Part shown: piece by piece, positions 9,593 through 22,600 of the stretch
Layout: each line of letters starts with the position of its first letter
How positions within the stretch are numbered: position 1 is the first letter of the stretch
DNA from: Turbatrix aceti
Lineage: Eukaryota > Nematoda > Chromadorea > Rhabditida > Panagrolaimidae
Assembly (NCBI GenBank): GCA_963969345.1
Contig: OZ017768.1
Span: 5,418,718 to 5,482,717 of the forward strand
DNA: 64,000 bases
Reading direction: 5' to 3'
Notes under the pieces: model-generated
The model's input: the letters and a program-made list of their open reading frames with translations, nothing else
What the model was told of the DNA's origin: nothing
The model's database searches: none
Made by a program: the position numbers and the translations under genes

Positions 9593-12500
9593 GGAACGAA
9601 GCACGGAAAAGAGACCTAAAGGAATTCACGAATGCGTAAAATGTTATGTATACATACTTTTTGATGAACGAACAAAAAAACCAAAAACACGAATGAATGA
9701 CGCCAAGGATATGGCTAGCATACGACATGTATACAGCTTATACGCGAGTGGCCGTAGGGTATAATACTCGGATATGACAAGCGAACGGGATTACGGCAGA
9801 TGACGGTTGGACACGAAACACGAACTGCGCGAGAGTGAGGTAGCTCAGGTTGACCCGGTTTGACGTAAAACGCCCGCAGTCATTGACACTACCAAATAAG
9901 GCAATAAAGGCTTAGTTTAATTAGTCAGCAGTCAGTCAGTCACCTTTCACGAAACAAACAACAACAAACAACAACTGCCCAGGATTACCCGTGTGACGTG
10001 AAAAAAAAATGGACAAAAAAGCTGGGGGCTGGACGCGCGAAAAGGTCGAGCCATCTTTGTTCGACGCAAAAATATAGATACTAAATCTGGACATCAGACG
10101 CGAGTTGCGAGACCGACGATTATCCGGGTAAGGAGCAGTTTACAAACAACAAACAATACATAGTACAACACCGCGTTCCGGCCGGCGCCGGTGCCCGTGC
10201 CCTTCTCGCCGACGGGACAAAAAAGGGGGCGGAGCTTGGGTATGTTCGGCGAGAATGAATCGCGTAGGGGCATGGATACGCAAAAACAGAAAAAAAAGGG
10301 GATATTGCCGCGTCCTCCTGGCAACATTTAATAGAAAAGAGAAATCAGTAGACAGCTTCTGAAATGCCGTTTGTCATCTGCCTACCTGCCGACCATCTTC
10401 CCGCCATGACGACCATTAAAATTAAAATTTAATGGTCGCCATGCCCAAAGGCGACCTCTTTAGGCCTTTGATTTATCTCATTTTTGCAAAAAAGTGGCAA
10501 AACGAAACAACGAAAGTCATTGAGAAAAGAAAATTTGACAATCGCGTGAACGAACGTAAAATGATCGAATATTACTGTAGAAAATTGGAGCGGAACGCCA
10601 GAATCCTCTTAATCTCTCCGTTTCTTAAAAAATCGCGTTTGAACGATCGTTTATCTCAAAAAAATGTAATCGACAGTAAATTATGATCCACTTGAGAGCC
10701 GAAAAACCGACTGTCACCCCCGCGGTTGGTCTTTAGATGATTTTGAGATGCATCGTTTGCATCGTGCAAAAAACTCAATTACGCTCTAATCAGTTGTTCT
10801 TGGCACCTACGCCTCCTCACTGCCACTGTAGTCCTGTCCGAGTCATCGTAAACAAACCAGGCAGGCTATCAGATGTGCACCTTGCCGCCTCGAGACCTCA
10901 GAAGCAGGCTGTCCCAGACGACCACCGGAGTTCTACTTGGGACCAAGTGAGGCGAAAGAAGCGGCCCTGATTACGACAGTCATTAAATTAATTAACAAAC
11001 TTCAATACGGCCATTATTTGTTCACAAATTACGATGAATTAGTCATTTGACAGGAAACGGGACCAACAAGTCAGTTTCCTTCGCTCCCGGTGTCCGGTGC
11101 CCCGGTGACTGACTGAGTGAGGACTCCGGTGTTCAAAGAAGCAAGCGCAGACCAATTTACAAATTAGCCGGTAATTCGAGGGCAGGTGTGGCTGGCAGGA
11201 GGGTGGATTACGCTTCGTCGAGTGCTTATCCGACAAAATTGAGAAAGGCTAGAGCCATCGCGTGAATTACGAAATCCCAGAACAACACAAGAAGGTGTCA
11301 CCCAGAAAGAAAGACGTGACTCGGCTTAGATGCTTTTTTTTTCGCGTAAGTACAGAAAAAAGTGATACAGAATTATTACATCGGATAAATTTTGTCAAAT
11401 GATTTACGGAAAAAAATGGATAAAACGACAAAAAATTTAATTTTCGAATGGCAAAATGAAATATTCGATTTGGCAAACTTCGTCAACTTTTTTCGTGGCG
11501 AGACCAAAGTGGCCAAATGAAACATTCGACGTTTTCGTGGCAAGACTCTTACATTTTCGCTACAAGACAAGAGTGGTATTGTATTTTACAGCGATTGATG
11601 ACCACAAGAATGTTTTTTTCTACCGTAAGAAAAGGGATTAGTTGAATTTGTGCCAAAACCCAAATATCAAAGTGCAAAGCCACACCTTGCTCTGTTGAGA
11701 GTTCAATTCGCGTACACACATCAACAAAACTCAGGTAGGTAGGCGAAAAGACGACAAATGCGATGAGGTGTCATCTCATCGTCGAAGATGCCCCCCTCCT
11801 TCCTCCTCTTCGCCTACGCTGCGCTCCAAAAATGTCAGTGCGAAGTTCGTTGACCAAAAACTGTCGCACTTCGCAAGGACAATTCCATCTAACATAAGCC
11901 ATGACCAGAATCTCAGGGTTTCAGGAACAGCGGCGCAAGCGACCGACCATCCGAAGCCGGCCGAGATGCGTACAAAGATGCCGGCAGACGGAGAAGTATA
12001 ACCGCGTGAGGCTCAAAACGAGAGATTTAATTAAATCGCTCAATTAGTGGCCGCTTCGTGCTGTGCTGCAAAAAAAGTTTTGGAATCCAAGAAGCCGAAT
12101 TATGCCCTGCACTCTCGGCATACACACAAACAGCCACTAAATTAATTAATTTCATCGTCACTTTGAATAATGTTATTAAAAATCTCGGTACCACCTCAGG
12201 GGGTACGCTGCTTATTTTTTTTTATCGTTCAGCGTGTGCGCTCTGTTAACGAGGCATCAAAATAATATGCAGAAGCCGCAGAGTATCGTCAACAGTTGAA
12301 AAAATATAAATACTCGCAAAAATGTTTTGTTTTTAAATATTATAATACATCGTTAGAAGTCATTAGCCGCTTACAGTATGTTCGATGCGGTAAAAGCAAA
12401 AAATAAAATAAAGTCTATTTAAAAATTATAAATCTCGTAATTTAACGTGCCTGGAAGTGACAGGTCTTTGTTTCAAACCAGCTCCTGTCAAAAAAAGTGA

Positions 12501-14741
12501 AAAGCGACCCTGTGCATGTCAGAACGCTGATAACATCACGTAAACCGTTACCAGACAGGAATCTGTAATCAAGGAGACACGCCGGTCGACAGACAGCACT
12601 GTTCCTCCCAGGTAAGACCTGTGTGACATCTTGGAACCGACTTTCATCTGCTTACGAAGGCTGCGATGTACATAAAAATGAGCCTTGAGCCCCAGATCAC
12701 CTTCATCTCTGGATTAACGATGGGGGGTGGCTTTTATGGCAAATTGAAATCAACTTTTAGCATCGTTAGTAGACGCATTATCATAATTATTACTGCATCC
12801 CTACATCATCCACATCCACATTTTTGGAAATTAATTTGTGCTAATCCGAAACAGCTGATAAAGCGAGTGCTACACCTGAGCTTTTGCACGTCCGGCTGCC
12901 TGCCATGTTCCGGGAGTGAGTAACAAAAAATTTGAGACATACAGAATAATTGAAATTAATCAAATTGCAGGGGGGATAAGCCGTCTATCAGCGTAATTGA
13001 GCCAAGGAAGGCAGAAAGAAGCCAGTCGTCCCCTAAAATGGCGATGCCTCACCTGTCTGCGCTGCCGTAAATCCACCGGCTTCCGAGAAACTCACTCAGA
13101 GGGGCCGTCTTCTACGGTAGAAAATTTGCTACGCGCTTAAAAAAAGAAAGATGATATCTAAAAATTAAATAAATACAATTGCTATTTAATTTTTTTATCC
13201 AGAAGGTGTAAGTAATAAATACAACCGTCTAGACGGATGCTTGACTGAGAGAAAGCTGACGTGAGCCAGACCTTTTAGTCCGGGTGCAGCTTAGGTTAAG
13301 TGCCAGGAATTAAAAAAAATGAAAGCGTCTCATAAGATAAATCACCCGCTGTAAATTGTTTTTTATCCTAAAAGTACAGTAAACCCCTCTTATTTCAAAA
13401 AAATTGTATCACGCGGCATTGCTCTTTTTTTTTGGTCAAGCAACTGGACAGGTGACCGCGCGCATGTAATAGAGCTTAATTTGTCGAGACACGGTCAGGA
13501 GCCACCTGAACTAACCCGGTGAGTGCTCAGCCGTCGGACGGATCAAAGCCCGGTAAGTCATGAACCCTGCCATGTCCAGCGAGCTTCAATTACCGTTATT
13601 ACCTGTATTTGGCGACTGTGGTCACTGCCAAGTCGCTTAATCGCAGGGAGATTTGTGCAAATGCCGTAAATTGAGCGGTTAATGAAAGAAATACAGGGCA
13701 GTAGCTGGATGGGGTAAAGAGTGACCACGCGGGGCCAGGTAGCACCACCACCAGCTCCAAGGGCGAAGCAGGTAAGCATCAGACACCAGTGCGCGAAGAT
13801 TATCCGCGTCAGCGTATGAAATTTATGTACAATTTACGATAATTAAAGGCGCCAGGACAAGTCAGGAGAGTTTTGTTTTGGGAAGCGGGTTCCAAGCTAG
13901 CTAGCTACCTGATGGCGCCCGACTGGCAACAATTAACACTCGCGGGCCCAATGCGCCAAATTAAGCGACCCCACCGGTGGCGCGTCGGTCGGTCAGTCAG
14001 TCCCCTCTCGCTAGGGGAGGGGAGCTTGTCGGTCAATTAAGGATATTTAGTAGTTGGGCAAATACACCACCAGCACCACCAAAAGCCCCCTCTACGAAAT
14101 GCCAAAATCGCCGGCAGGCACAAATTATCAAATTTCAGTCAATTTTCATTTTCAAAAATTGTTAGTACTTGGCGGGCGACGCGCCGCGGCACGCGAGAGG
14201 CAAACTTAGTCAAATTAACGCTAATGACCAAAATATTTACTAAATATGTATATTACGCCCGTGTAATAAAGCACTCCGAGTCGGCATCTAAAAAGCGCCC
14301 GCAGCTAAACAGTTTCTGTCTTTCTGTGCGTTCGGTGGGAAAACAAAAAAAGTTGTCATAAAAAATCATCACCATCAGCGACCGACCAAAAGCCATACTA
14401 TTTGCGTAACGTAACAAAAGTTCGCAGTAGTCGCGACAAACCATATCCATAATCCTCGGGATGGGACTGGCTGCAACGGCGAACAATAAACAAGGGAGGA
14501 CCGCTCGGCACCGGTCTCTTGTTTGCCAAACGAATAAATAAATGGCCTAATAGGACCTGTAATGAACCCAAGCAGTCCGCCGACATCCAAGTCCTGAAAG
14601 CAAGCGTCCACGCGAAAAAAGAGGATATCTACGATCCATAAAGCGGAACTCTACGTGTGCCGTGACACGATAGACCATCGGCATCGGCATCGACATCGAC
14701 ATCGATGGCGCCCGGCAACCCCTGCGGCCAATAAAAACTAC
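9593..14741. other. Gene-poor region upstream of the homeobox gene
   Basis: I found no supported gene. Open frames are short, start in arbitrary places and lack splice or codon-bias support. The stretch mixes AT-rich DNA with many TAATTA/TTAATT cores, for example 9910-9925, 10985-11000, 12025-12045 and 12140-12150, and islands of moderate GC. A hexamer-like GGCATC/GACATC run lies at about 14676-14706. Distal 5' exons or enhancers of the homeobox gene may be here but cannot be placed. Confidence 0.5.
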
Positions 14742-16676
14742 TATATAAGACGATGACAACAAAAATTTTTTTCAACAGCCTGTTTTTTTAACGTTTTTCA
14801 AAAACTCAAAGTAGACCTCACAGTAATTCATTTTTTGCGTTTATACAACAAAAAGCATCCGGAGTTCGGCCCAGAAGCCAAAACTTGCTATTACTGCTTT
14901 TTCAGAAAACACCACAGGAAAATTCTGCAACAACTCTTTTAGTGCATTTTTCGTTCAAACTGCGATCAGCATTTATAAATTTAGTGATCAGGCGCAATAT
15001 TTTTGAATTATAATAATTTTGTCATTTCATTGTACTGTGAAACTATTTTTACAATTTTTTTGCACATTGCGTCCATGATTTTTTTATGATGCGTTTTATT
15101 CTCAATCAACATAAAAACAATAACAAAAACAACAACAAAGTAATGGAAAAAAGACGGTAGAGGAATACCCTTACGCAGTAGCATAGCTCGGCTACTGCGC
15201 CACCCCGATAGTTTGGCCATTGCGCCAGCCCAACGCAGTAACATAACTTGGCTACTGCGTCAAAGAGGAGAGGGAAGCAGCACGCCGCAATAGCGTAACT
15301 TGGCTATTGTGTCGAGATGGGAGTTGAAAAAATTTACACGACGATTACAATTACAAAAAATGATACTTTATCCGTTGAAGAGCATTGTCCAAGAAAAATG
15401 ATAAAAAAAATATCCAGTAACAAATCAAAAAAGGATGATTTTAGAGAAACAATTACGACGACGATGTTAGCTATTTTAGAGGCGATTTTGATTAACTTGG
15501 GTCAATTTCCACGAGCAGCGAAGAGGGTAGCCATCCGAGTAAGCCGAATCCTGAAAAATAACACGAAATAAACGCCATAAGAAGAAAACAGACAAAAAAA
15601 CTCAAAAAACGATCAGAAAAAACTCATGTAACTCTACGAAAAATTGGACAAACGAACAACGTTGTAGTGTGGATTGTTTGTCCGACTTTTCGTGGCAGGG
15701 CAATCAAAGATAACTGTTCTGACTTTCTTGATTACATGAGTTTTTTCTGATCGTTTTTTGAGTTTTTTTGTCTGTTTTCTTCTTCTGGCGTTTATTTCGT
15801 GTTATTTTTCAGGATTCGGCTTACTCGGATGGCTACCCTCTTCGCTGCTCGTGGAAATTGACCCAAGTTAATCAAAATCGCTTCTAAAATAGCTAACATC
15901 GTCGTCGTAATTGTTTCTCTAAAATCATCCTTTTTTGATTTGTTACTGGATATTTTTTTTTATCATTTTTCTTGGACAATGCTCTTCAACGGATAAAGTA
16001 TCATTTTTTGTAATTGTAATCGTCGTGTAAATTTTTTCAACTCCCATCTCGACACAATAGCCAAGTTACGCTATTGCGGCGTGCTGCTTCCCTCTCCTCT
16101 TTGACGCAGTAGCCAAGTTATGTTACTGCGTTGGGCTGGCGCAATGGCCAAACTATGTCGGGGTGGCGCAGTAGCCGAGCTATGCTACTGCGTAAGGGTA
16201 TTCCTCTACCGTATTTTTTCCATTACTTTGTTGTTGTTTTTTGTTATTGTTTTTTGTTATTGTTTTTATGTTGATTGACAATAAAAAGTGTTTTTACGAA
16301 AAAAGTAATAATGCAAAAAAACCGTTTATTTAAATCAAACCGCCACCGTGTATCAGATTGAATAAAAACGCAACATTTACGTTCATGTTTGGACTAGGTG
16401 TTCAAAATTATCGAATAAAAAGAGAAGAAGCGTCAACAGGTCGTTCGCGACTCAGGTTATCAGAAAAAAAGAGATTTTAGGCAAATAGGCGTCTCGAACA
16501 TGTCTGAAAAGTAAATTTGCCATAATTACGCATCATGGAAAATGATTCCGAGTTTCGGGGCAACTACGATGGAATATGCTTTTTTGAAGCACTTTACGTT
16601 GTAATAAAGTAAACGCTGAAAATAAGTGCAAAAAAAAGGCTCATAAAAAAAATTTTTGTTGTCATCGTCTTATATA
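14742..16676. mobile_element. Foldback (long inverted repeat) transposon-like element
   Basis: The ends carry a perfect 31-base terminal inverted repeat, 14742-14772 and 16646-16676, beginning TATATAAGACGATGACAAC. Inside, the left arm 15100-15632 is almost exactly the reverse complement of 15733-16285; for example CTCAAAAAACGATCAG at about 15602 mirrors CTGATCGTTTTTTGAG near 15748. Only about 100 bases separate the arms. The outer parts are more decayed but still show traces of symmetry. No transposase is present, so it would be non-autonomous. The TATA start makes a TA target duplication possible. An 84-codon frame in the left arm (15317-15571) is frameshifted in the right arm. Confidence 0.85.
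15170..15318. repeat. Cluster of small GCAGTAGC/GCTACTGC palindromes in the left foldback arm
   Basis: Three or four short, degenerate copies of a motif of the form GCAGTAGCATAGCTCGGCTACTGC follow one another (about 15175-15200, 15210-15230, 15234-15260 and 15285-15315). Each can pair with itself. The mirrored cluster in the right arm is at about 16058-16195. Confidence 0.7.
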
Positions 16677-19600
16677 AAAAAAGTGTTCGGTGACGATTAC
16701 GATTACTACATGGACCAATGCCGTCCGACAACTGCCGCTAATTGTGATTCATCGCTCCTTGGCCAATTTGTGCCTATTCAGGTGCCACCGGTAATGCCTC
16801 TAGATACGAGGAACCTTTGCTGGCTGGCCTCGTTCACGTGCACGTGGCTGTCGTCGCTGCACGTGGTCTGGTCAAAAAATCACAACTCATGCCTTGTTTT
16901 GCCAATTTGGCCGTCGAACAAACGAAGAAAAAGGAAAAAAAACTAAAGTAGGCAACGCAACGCAACGCGCTCGCTCATCTGACAAAAATAATAACTGTTT
17001 TGATAAACTGCACGGCAGTAGTTATGATAATTAACCAATTGCGGCCTATTCAATTAACGTGTATTTTCTAAATACATATTATACATACACCAACCAGCTA
17101 AACAATAATTTTCGCATCAACCCAAACACCAGAAATTAAATAATATTATTTTAAATAAATTGGGTAAACATCAAAGAAATGAGTGATGACAAATATTTAA
17201 AAGTTCCTGCAAAAAAAGAACAAAGCGGGTGACTAATTTGCACTGATTGGACAAATTAAATGATACAGATGCGAGCTAATTCGTAAAACACCTGAGGCGA
17301 AGTGGAGAAGGCGTAGGCCCTTCACGCCTACCTACCTACTACCTGTACCACCTCACCGAGCCAAAAACAGCAAAAGATAAGTAGTCGCCTAGAATAGAAT
17401 GGCCGGCGGAAGCATGCGCCGTGTAGTCCCGTAAAAACAGACGCTCTCTGCAAAAAAAAGAAGAAGAAGCGCATCTGACATCAGTCGCCTACAAAAACGG
17501 CAACCAGTGACGTACATGCGCGTTTTTTTACCTGTGTTCCGCTCGAAGACGACGACGGACGGATCAACAGTTCTAAATGGGTTGCAGAAATGGCATTAAG
17601 CAGAATGCCGGAACCAGGTAGATTAAGAACTTGGACAATAAAAATGTGAGCAATTGAGCTTTTAAAGTTGGTGATCTCCGGTTTTTGTAATGTTCACCTG
17701 GCTGGCTACAGTCCGTGGGAGCGAAAACAGAACCACGCATGGAGGAAGTGTGTTGCAAATAGAATATGAGCAAAATAAAAGTTAGCAAACCTGTCGGCAG
17801 CAAAACGATACAACTACGGTAAGTATGTCATGATGGTTATGACAAAAATGAAAACAAAACAGATAAACCAACTTGATTATCTCGGACGCGTACGAGCGTG
17901 AGTGAATGAGCGCGTACGTTTTTGGGAAAGAAAAGAGGATCACTCGGGCACTTGACAGGCGATTTGATTCAATTCGTCGTCAATTGAGGAGTAATTAAAC
18001 GATTACGCCTGATCTGCCATTTTGCAAAGTAAAAGGGGGCGGAGTGGGGTGGGATTGCCGGCGTAGATACATATTGTATTGTTCGTTACGCTCCTTCCAC
18101 AGATACGGTAGTGTATTTAGAATTCTGAAAGTGTTGCAATTGCGTATTTGTGAGAAAGTTGTGACAACGGCACGCTTGATGACCTTGGAGGGGGCGGGAG
18201 GTGACAATAAACAAGCAGCCGACAAGTCCATCAAAACCCGTCAAACACGGCACGCAGGGCACACCGGGCTCGCGCGATCGGGCGGGCATGACACCTATTC
18301 ACCGGAGACAATGGCACGACACGCGCCCGGTGCAAAGAGGGCTAATTGCCGTTGATCGAGCCTCCGCCAGCCAAAGCCGGGCCTTTTTATTGCCCTTCGA
18401 TGAGGTCGCGCGCTTGCTTGTGCAATCAAAGACAGACACCGCGCCGCACCGGGGTCCAGGTAACTAAAAAAGAAAAGTCGTACAAAACAGGCGGGGGTCT
18501 TCTGGAAATTCATCCGATAATTGCCGCCGCTCGAAAAATCCTTCTGAGCACTAAATAGTCTTGCAAAATTGGTCCAATGACGCGCCGAGACGCCACGTTT
18601 TTCTTTTTCCCCCCGATTCTGCCAATCACGGACGGATCAGCAAATTGGTACAAAGTGAGGCGATTTCGTGTTTTTACGAAATTCGACGGATTAAATAAAT
18701 AAATCATGACTCGTCGTTTTAAAACATGATCAGAGGCAGAATTTGATGTCGCCGGATTTGGCTCGCATCAACACTGAACTGCGCCCACCCAAAAAACTTG
18801 ATTGGGCTTAAGTTTTTATTGAAAAGGGCAGAAAACACGAAAACGACCCGGATATAACCAAAACTGAAAATTTTGCAGGAGCTGCGCGGAAAGTGTGGGT
18901 ATCCACCGGCTGACAGTCATGAGTAACGAAACCTGCAGGCATGAGCGCGAGTCGCACCTCAACTCGAGCGAGGTGTCGAGCCCTCCACGCTCAGTCACAC
19001 GCGTACACGACCAGGAAACAATGCTGCAACGAAACCACTCAGAATACTAAAATCTCTGTCAAAATCAAATTGAGACAGTTTTCAATTGGATGATTTTTGG
19101 GATATCGACTCCGCCTTGGCTCCATACGGCACAGAATACGCCAGACAAATTGGGCAAAAGTGCTTCGCCCAAGTTTTGCTTGATTCGGTCGGCGCAGCGC
19201 CCGAACGAATGGCTTAATCCAGAGAGAACAGGGTTATCCTGTCGGAAGTGAGCCGCCATGCTGTTGGACAACCACTCACGAGGGCAGACTCAAGTGGCGT
19301 CCTGCAGCGTTTGATGCCAACTTGATCGTCGCTTGATTGACCTCGATTACGCGCGATCCCTGCTTGGTGTCGGCAAACAAAGATGCCGACGCTGGGGGTG
19401 TATACCGTAGCCAGAACAGACCAGACCCAGGCGAAAGTCATCCTAATGAGTGCCTAATTGTTCAAAGACCCCCCCCCCCTCTCCTACAGTACGCCCAACG
19501 CCCAAGTTTTGTGCTAATCCGGTGGCGGCACAATCCACGACCAACAATTCAACAATCGTAATCGACCGTCGCGTGACTCGGGTAATTTAACACGTCGTCG

Positions 19601-22600
19601 TCGGCGAAAACAAAAAAAAGCTCGATTACAGCTTCGGAGGAGGGGTGCCAAATTGAGTAGTGAGCCCCATTCAAATTGAGGATCAATCACTCGCACCCAA
19701 TTGACCATATCAAAACACGCGCGGCACTGTCCACTGGGATACGGATTAAGCGGGACTTTGTCGGAATTCAGCGACCAGCGACAGAATCACCAACCAACGC
19801 CAGGATTGGTCGACTGGCGCGCGCACACTTTCACCCCGGACGGGATAAAGATAGAAAAAACCACAAAATGACGCTGTTTTGTGATACCCAGGGTAAAGCC
19901 CGACGGTAAAAAAAAAGAGAACTAAATAAGGTGAATTGGATTTGTCAGTAATCGTGAACACATTATCCCGTTTTTGTACAAAACATTTTGCACAAACTAT
20001 TTTTTTGTGCGTCACAGGTTTTTTATTTATAAATATCATAATTTTTGATGATGCAGGAGAGATTCTGCAATGGTCTGCAGAAAAAAAGAGAAACATTTTT
20101 TTTGGGGGGAGGGTTGGTTTTTAGGAAATGAAGGCAGGTAAGCAAAAGTCAGCTAAAATTAAACCGAAAGATTGCACCCGATCTGTCTGGAGAAAGAAAA
20201 AAAAAGAGTGAGCGTTCAACGAACGGTAGCAAAATGGATCGCCTGATGTTATCAAAAAGCAACGTGGTCGGCTAATTGCCTTTCTTACCTGTCCGAGACT
20301 GACTTTAAGCGTGCGCGTCTGTGGGCCACGTGAGTTTGTCGTGACACCGGGAAAACCGTGCAACCATGCAACTCTCCCACGCATCCACACAGTAGGCCAG
20401 GTGAACGAGCATCAGGAACACTTGGAAGCCGTCGGCTGCTGCACCAGTCAGGTGATCAGAGTCCAGCCAGTAACCGCAGGTGATCAGCTAAGAGGCCTGA
20501 CATGAGAGTAGCCGGATCAAATAAAAAAAGCCCCCGGCGGCGGTAACGAGCTACATGGCCTACCGGGACACCCGGACGTGTCATAAACAAGCGATTAGAG
20601 TCTCTGATGCGTTCCGAGACTTCCAAAAATAGCAGTCAGCCATTAGGGAATCGCTGGAGGTGGGGAGTGTCAAGGTTTCCCAGCGGTTGTAACAGTTCTT
20701 TGAGTTCCCTAAATTTGCCTAATCTAATTAGCGCCATTAGGGACACGTTTTTTATTGAAGAATGGAGTTCCTAATGGCCGCCTCCCCGTCAGGCAGGTAG
20801 AAAACAACAATCATACGAGCGTCAGATGTTTGTGTTTCCTCACAAACAACAAACATCGACTCTATCTCGAACGCGATTGACGCTAACAAAACCAACCGAA
20901 TGCGGTCAATTATGACATTGGGGGGTCGGGTCAATAATGAATGAATGACAAGCGCAAACTGTATTATCGCTATCACGACACGACTGTGGACTGAAGTGAG
21001 TTGTGTCGCCCCCGCGCCATCGAATGAATACAGGGGACTGCGCCGGCTTCGAAAAAGTCCAAACAAACAAAGAAATTCACAGCGCAGCAAAAAACAAGCC
21101 AAACGTTATCACTCCGTCCTCAAAAATCTGCACAACAAGCACCAGCTGATCGCGAAAGATAACGCTTCGGTCCCCGGTGGTTCGAAACTCGTGATTCTCG
21201 TGGTCCGGTGTCCAGGTGGTTTCTTCCGCTGTCTCTGCTGACTCAGGTTTAATCTGGACTACTTCCAGTGATTAATAGAAAGAACACGGGGGACTTTAAT
21301 TGCCCACAGACCTCGTTTCAACAACGTGGCAGGCAGACGTCTTCGCCGACGTATACAGCCATCAGGTCCCACTCACTCACTCATCGTCTGTGTCATCCCC
21401 GCACAATTATGCAGAAGACCACAGACGCGAATGGCTTTGCTTTGCCGACTATTTTTACCCTCTTAATCGCGTACAAAAAAAAGCATGGCTCTAAATAGCT
21501 CCCGGGCTGGCTGCTTGTTGCGCAGGTCAAAAGCTGAAGCTGTGGATTACGTCGGTCGACGGCTTTGGTCAGCACCGAGCGAACCGTTTCTTGGTTTCAT
21601 CGCGTGACGGCATTTAATTAAGAATTAAGAGAGGCCAAGAGTCAGACAGAGCGGCACCGCGTCACACGTAAATATTGCGCGGATTACCGTTCAAAATGCC
21701 ATGAATGAAGAAGTAAACAATGTTGATCCACTGCGTCTGCAAGCAGAAACGAATACGGCGAGCGTGCATGCCGGGAAAAGCACAACGTCCACGACACATT
21801 CATTTGCTCGTTTACTAAATATTTACCTTTCCGATTTAGTCGAATTGATTCGGAAATGATAGGAGTCCTAAAAACGATGATTCATGTCAAAGTACGTACG
21901 CGTCTTCAAAATCTCGACATGTCGTTCGTTGACACCTATCAAGTCGTCGAGCAACAAAATAGAATTCCTCTCCCAGCTTACGATAAGAAAAATGGTGAAA
22001 AATTGCAAATCAGGCGAAAGGAGGCAGGCAGCGCGTTGGTTGAGCCGATTTGCCGACAAATTGGTGATAACGCGACGTCATGCGGAAAAAGTGTCGGCAA
22101 TCTGATTAGCCTCTCGGCTAAGCGGCTTGTTCGCTCCACGCGCCGCACTCTAACGTGATTGTGAATCGCAACGTGAAACCGAAGCATATTTAGCATCAGA
22201 GTGCAACCAACTTCAAGCTGACAGCATTCTAAATAGCATTCATTCTCTGATAAAGTGATTATCCCCTGGTAAAACATGCTATGCTATACGTCTTTGAAAC
22301 GGCCTGGACTGTTTTTCACTCAAGTGGCCATCGGCTGATTTTTGTTCAGGTCCGGAAAGAAATACAGACATAATTTTGATTGTGATTGCCCAACAAAACT
22401 ACAATATTAAGTCCGGGGTTTTTAATAGGGGACAATTTTGAAATTCAACAAATCATGCAAAGTGCATATCAGGAAATAGAAAACGTACGTAAATGAGATG
22501 AGTAATCCAGCCAGCCCTTAGCGAGCCAGCGTTGATCCAGTGCCCGCCCGAGGCACGGTGATTACCCAGATTACCCAGATTTGCAGTCAAGCCTTGTCAT

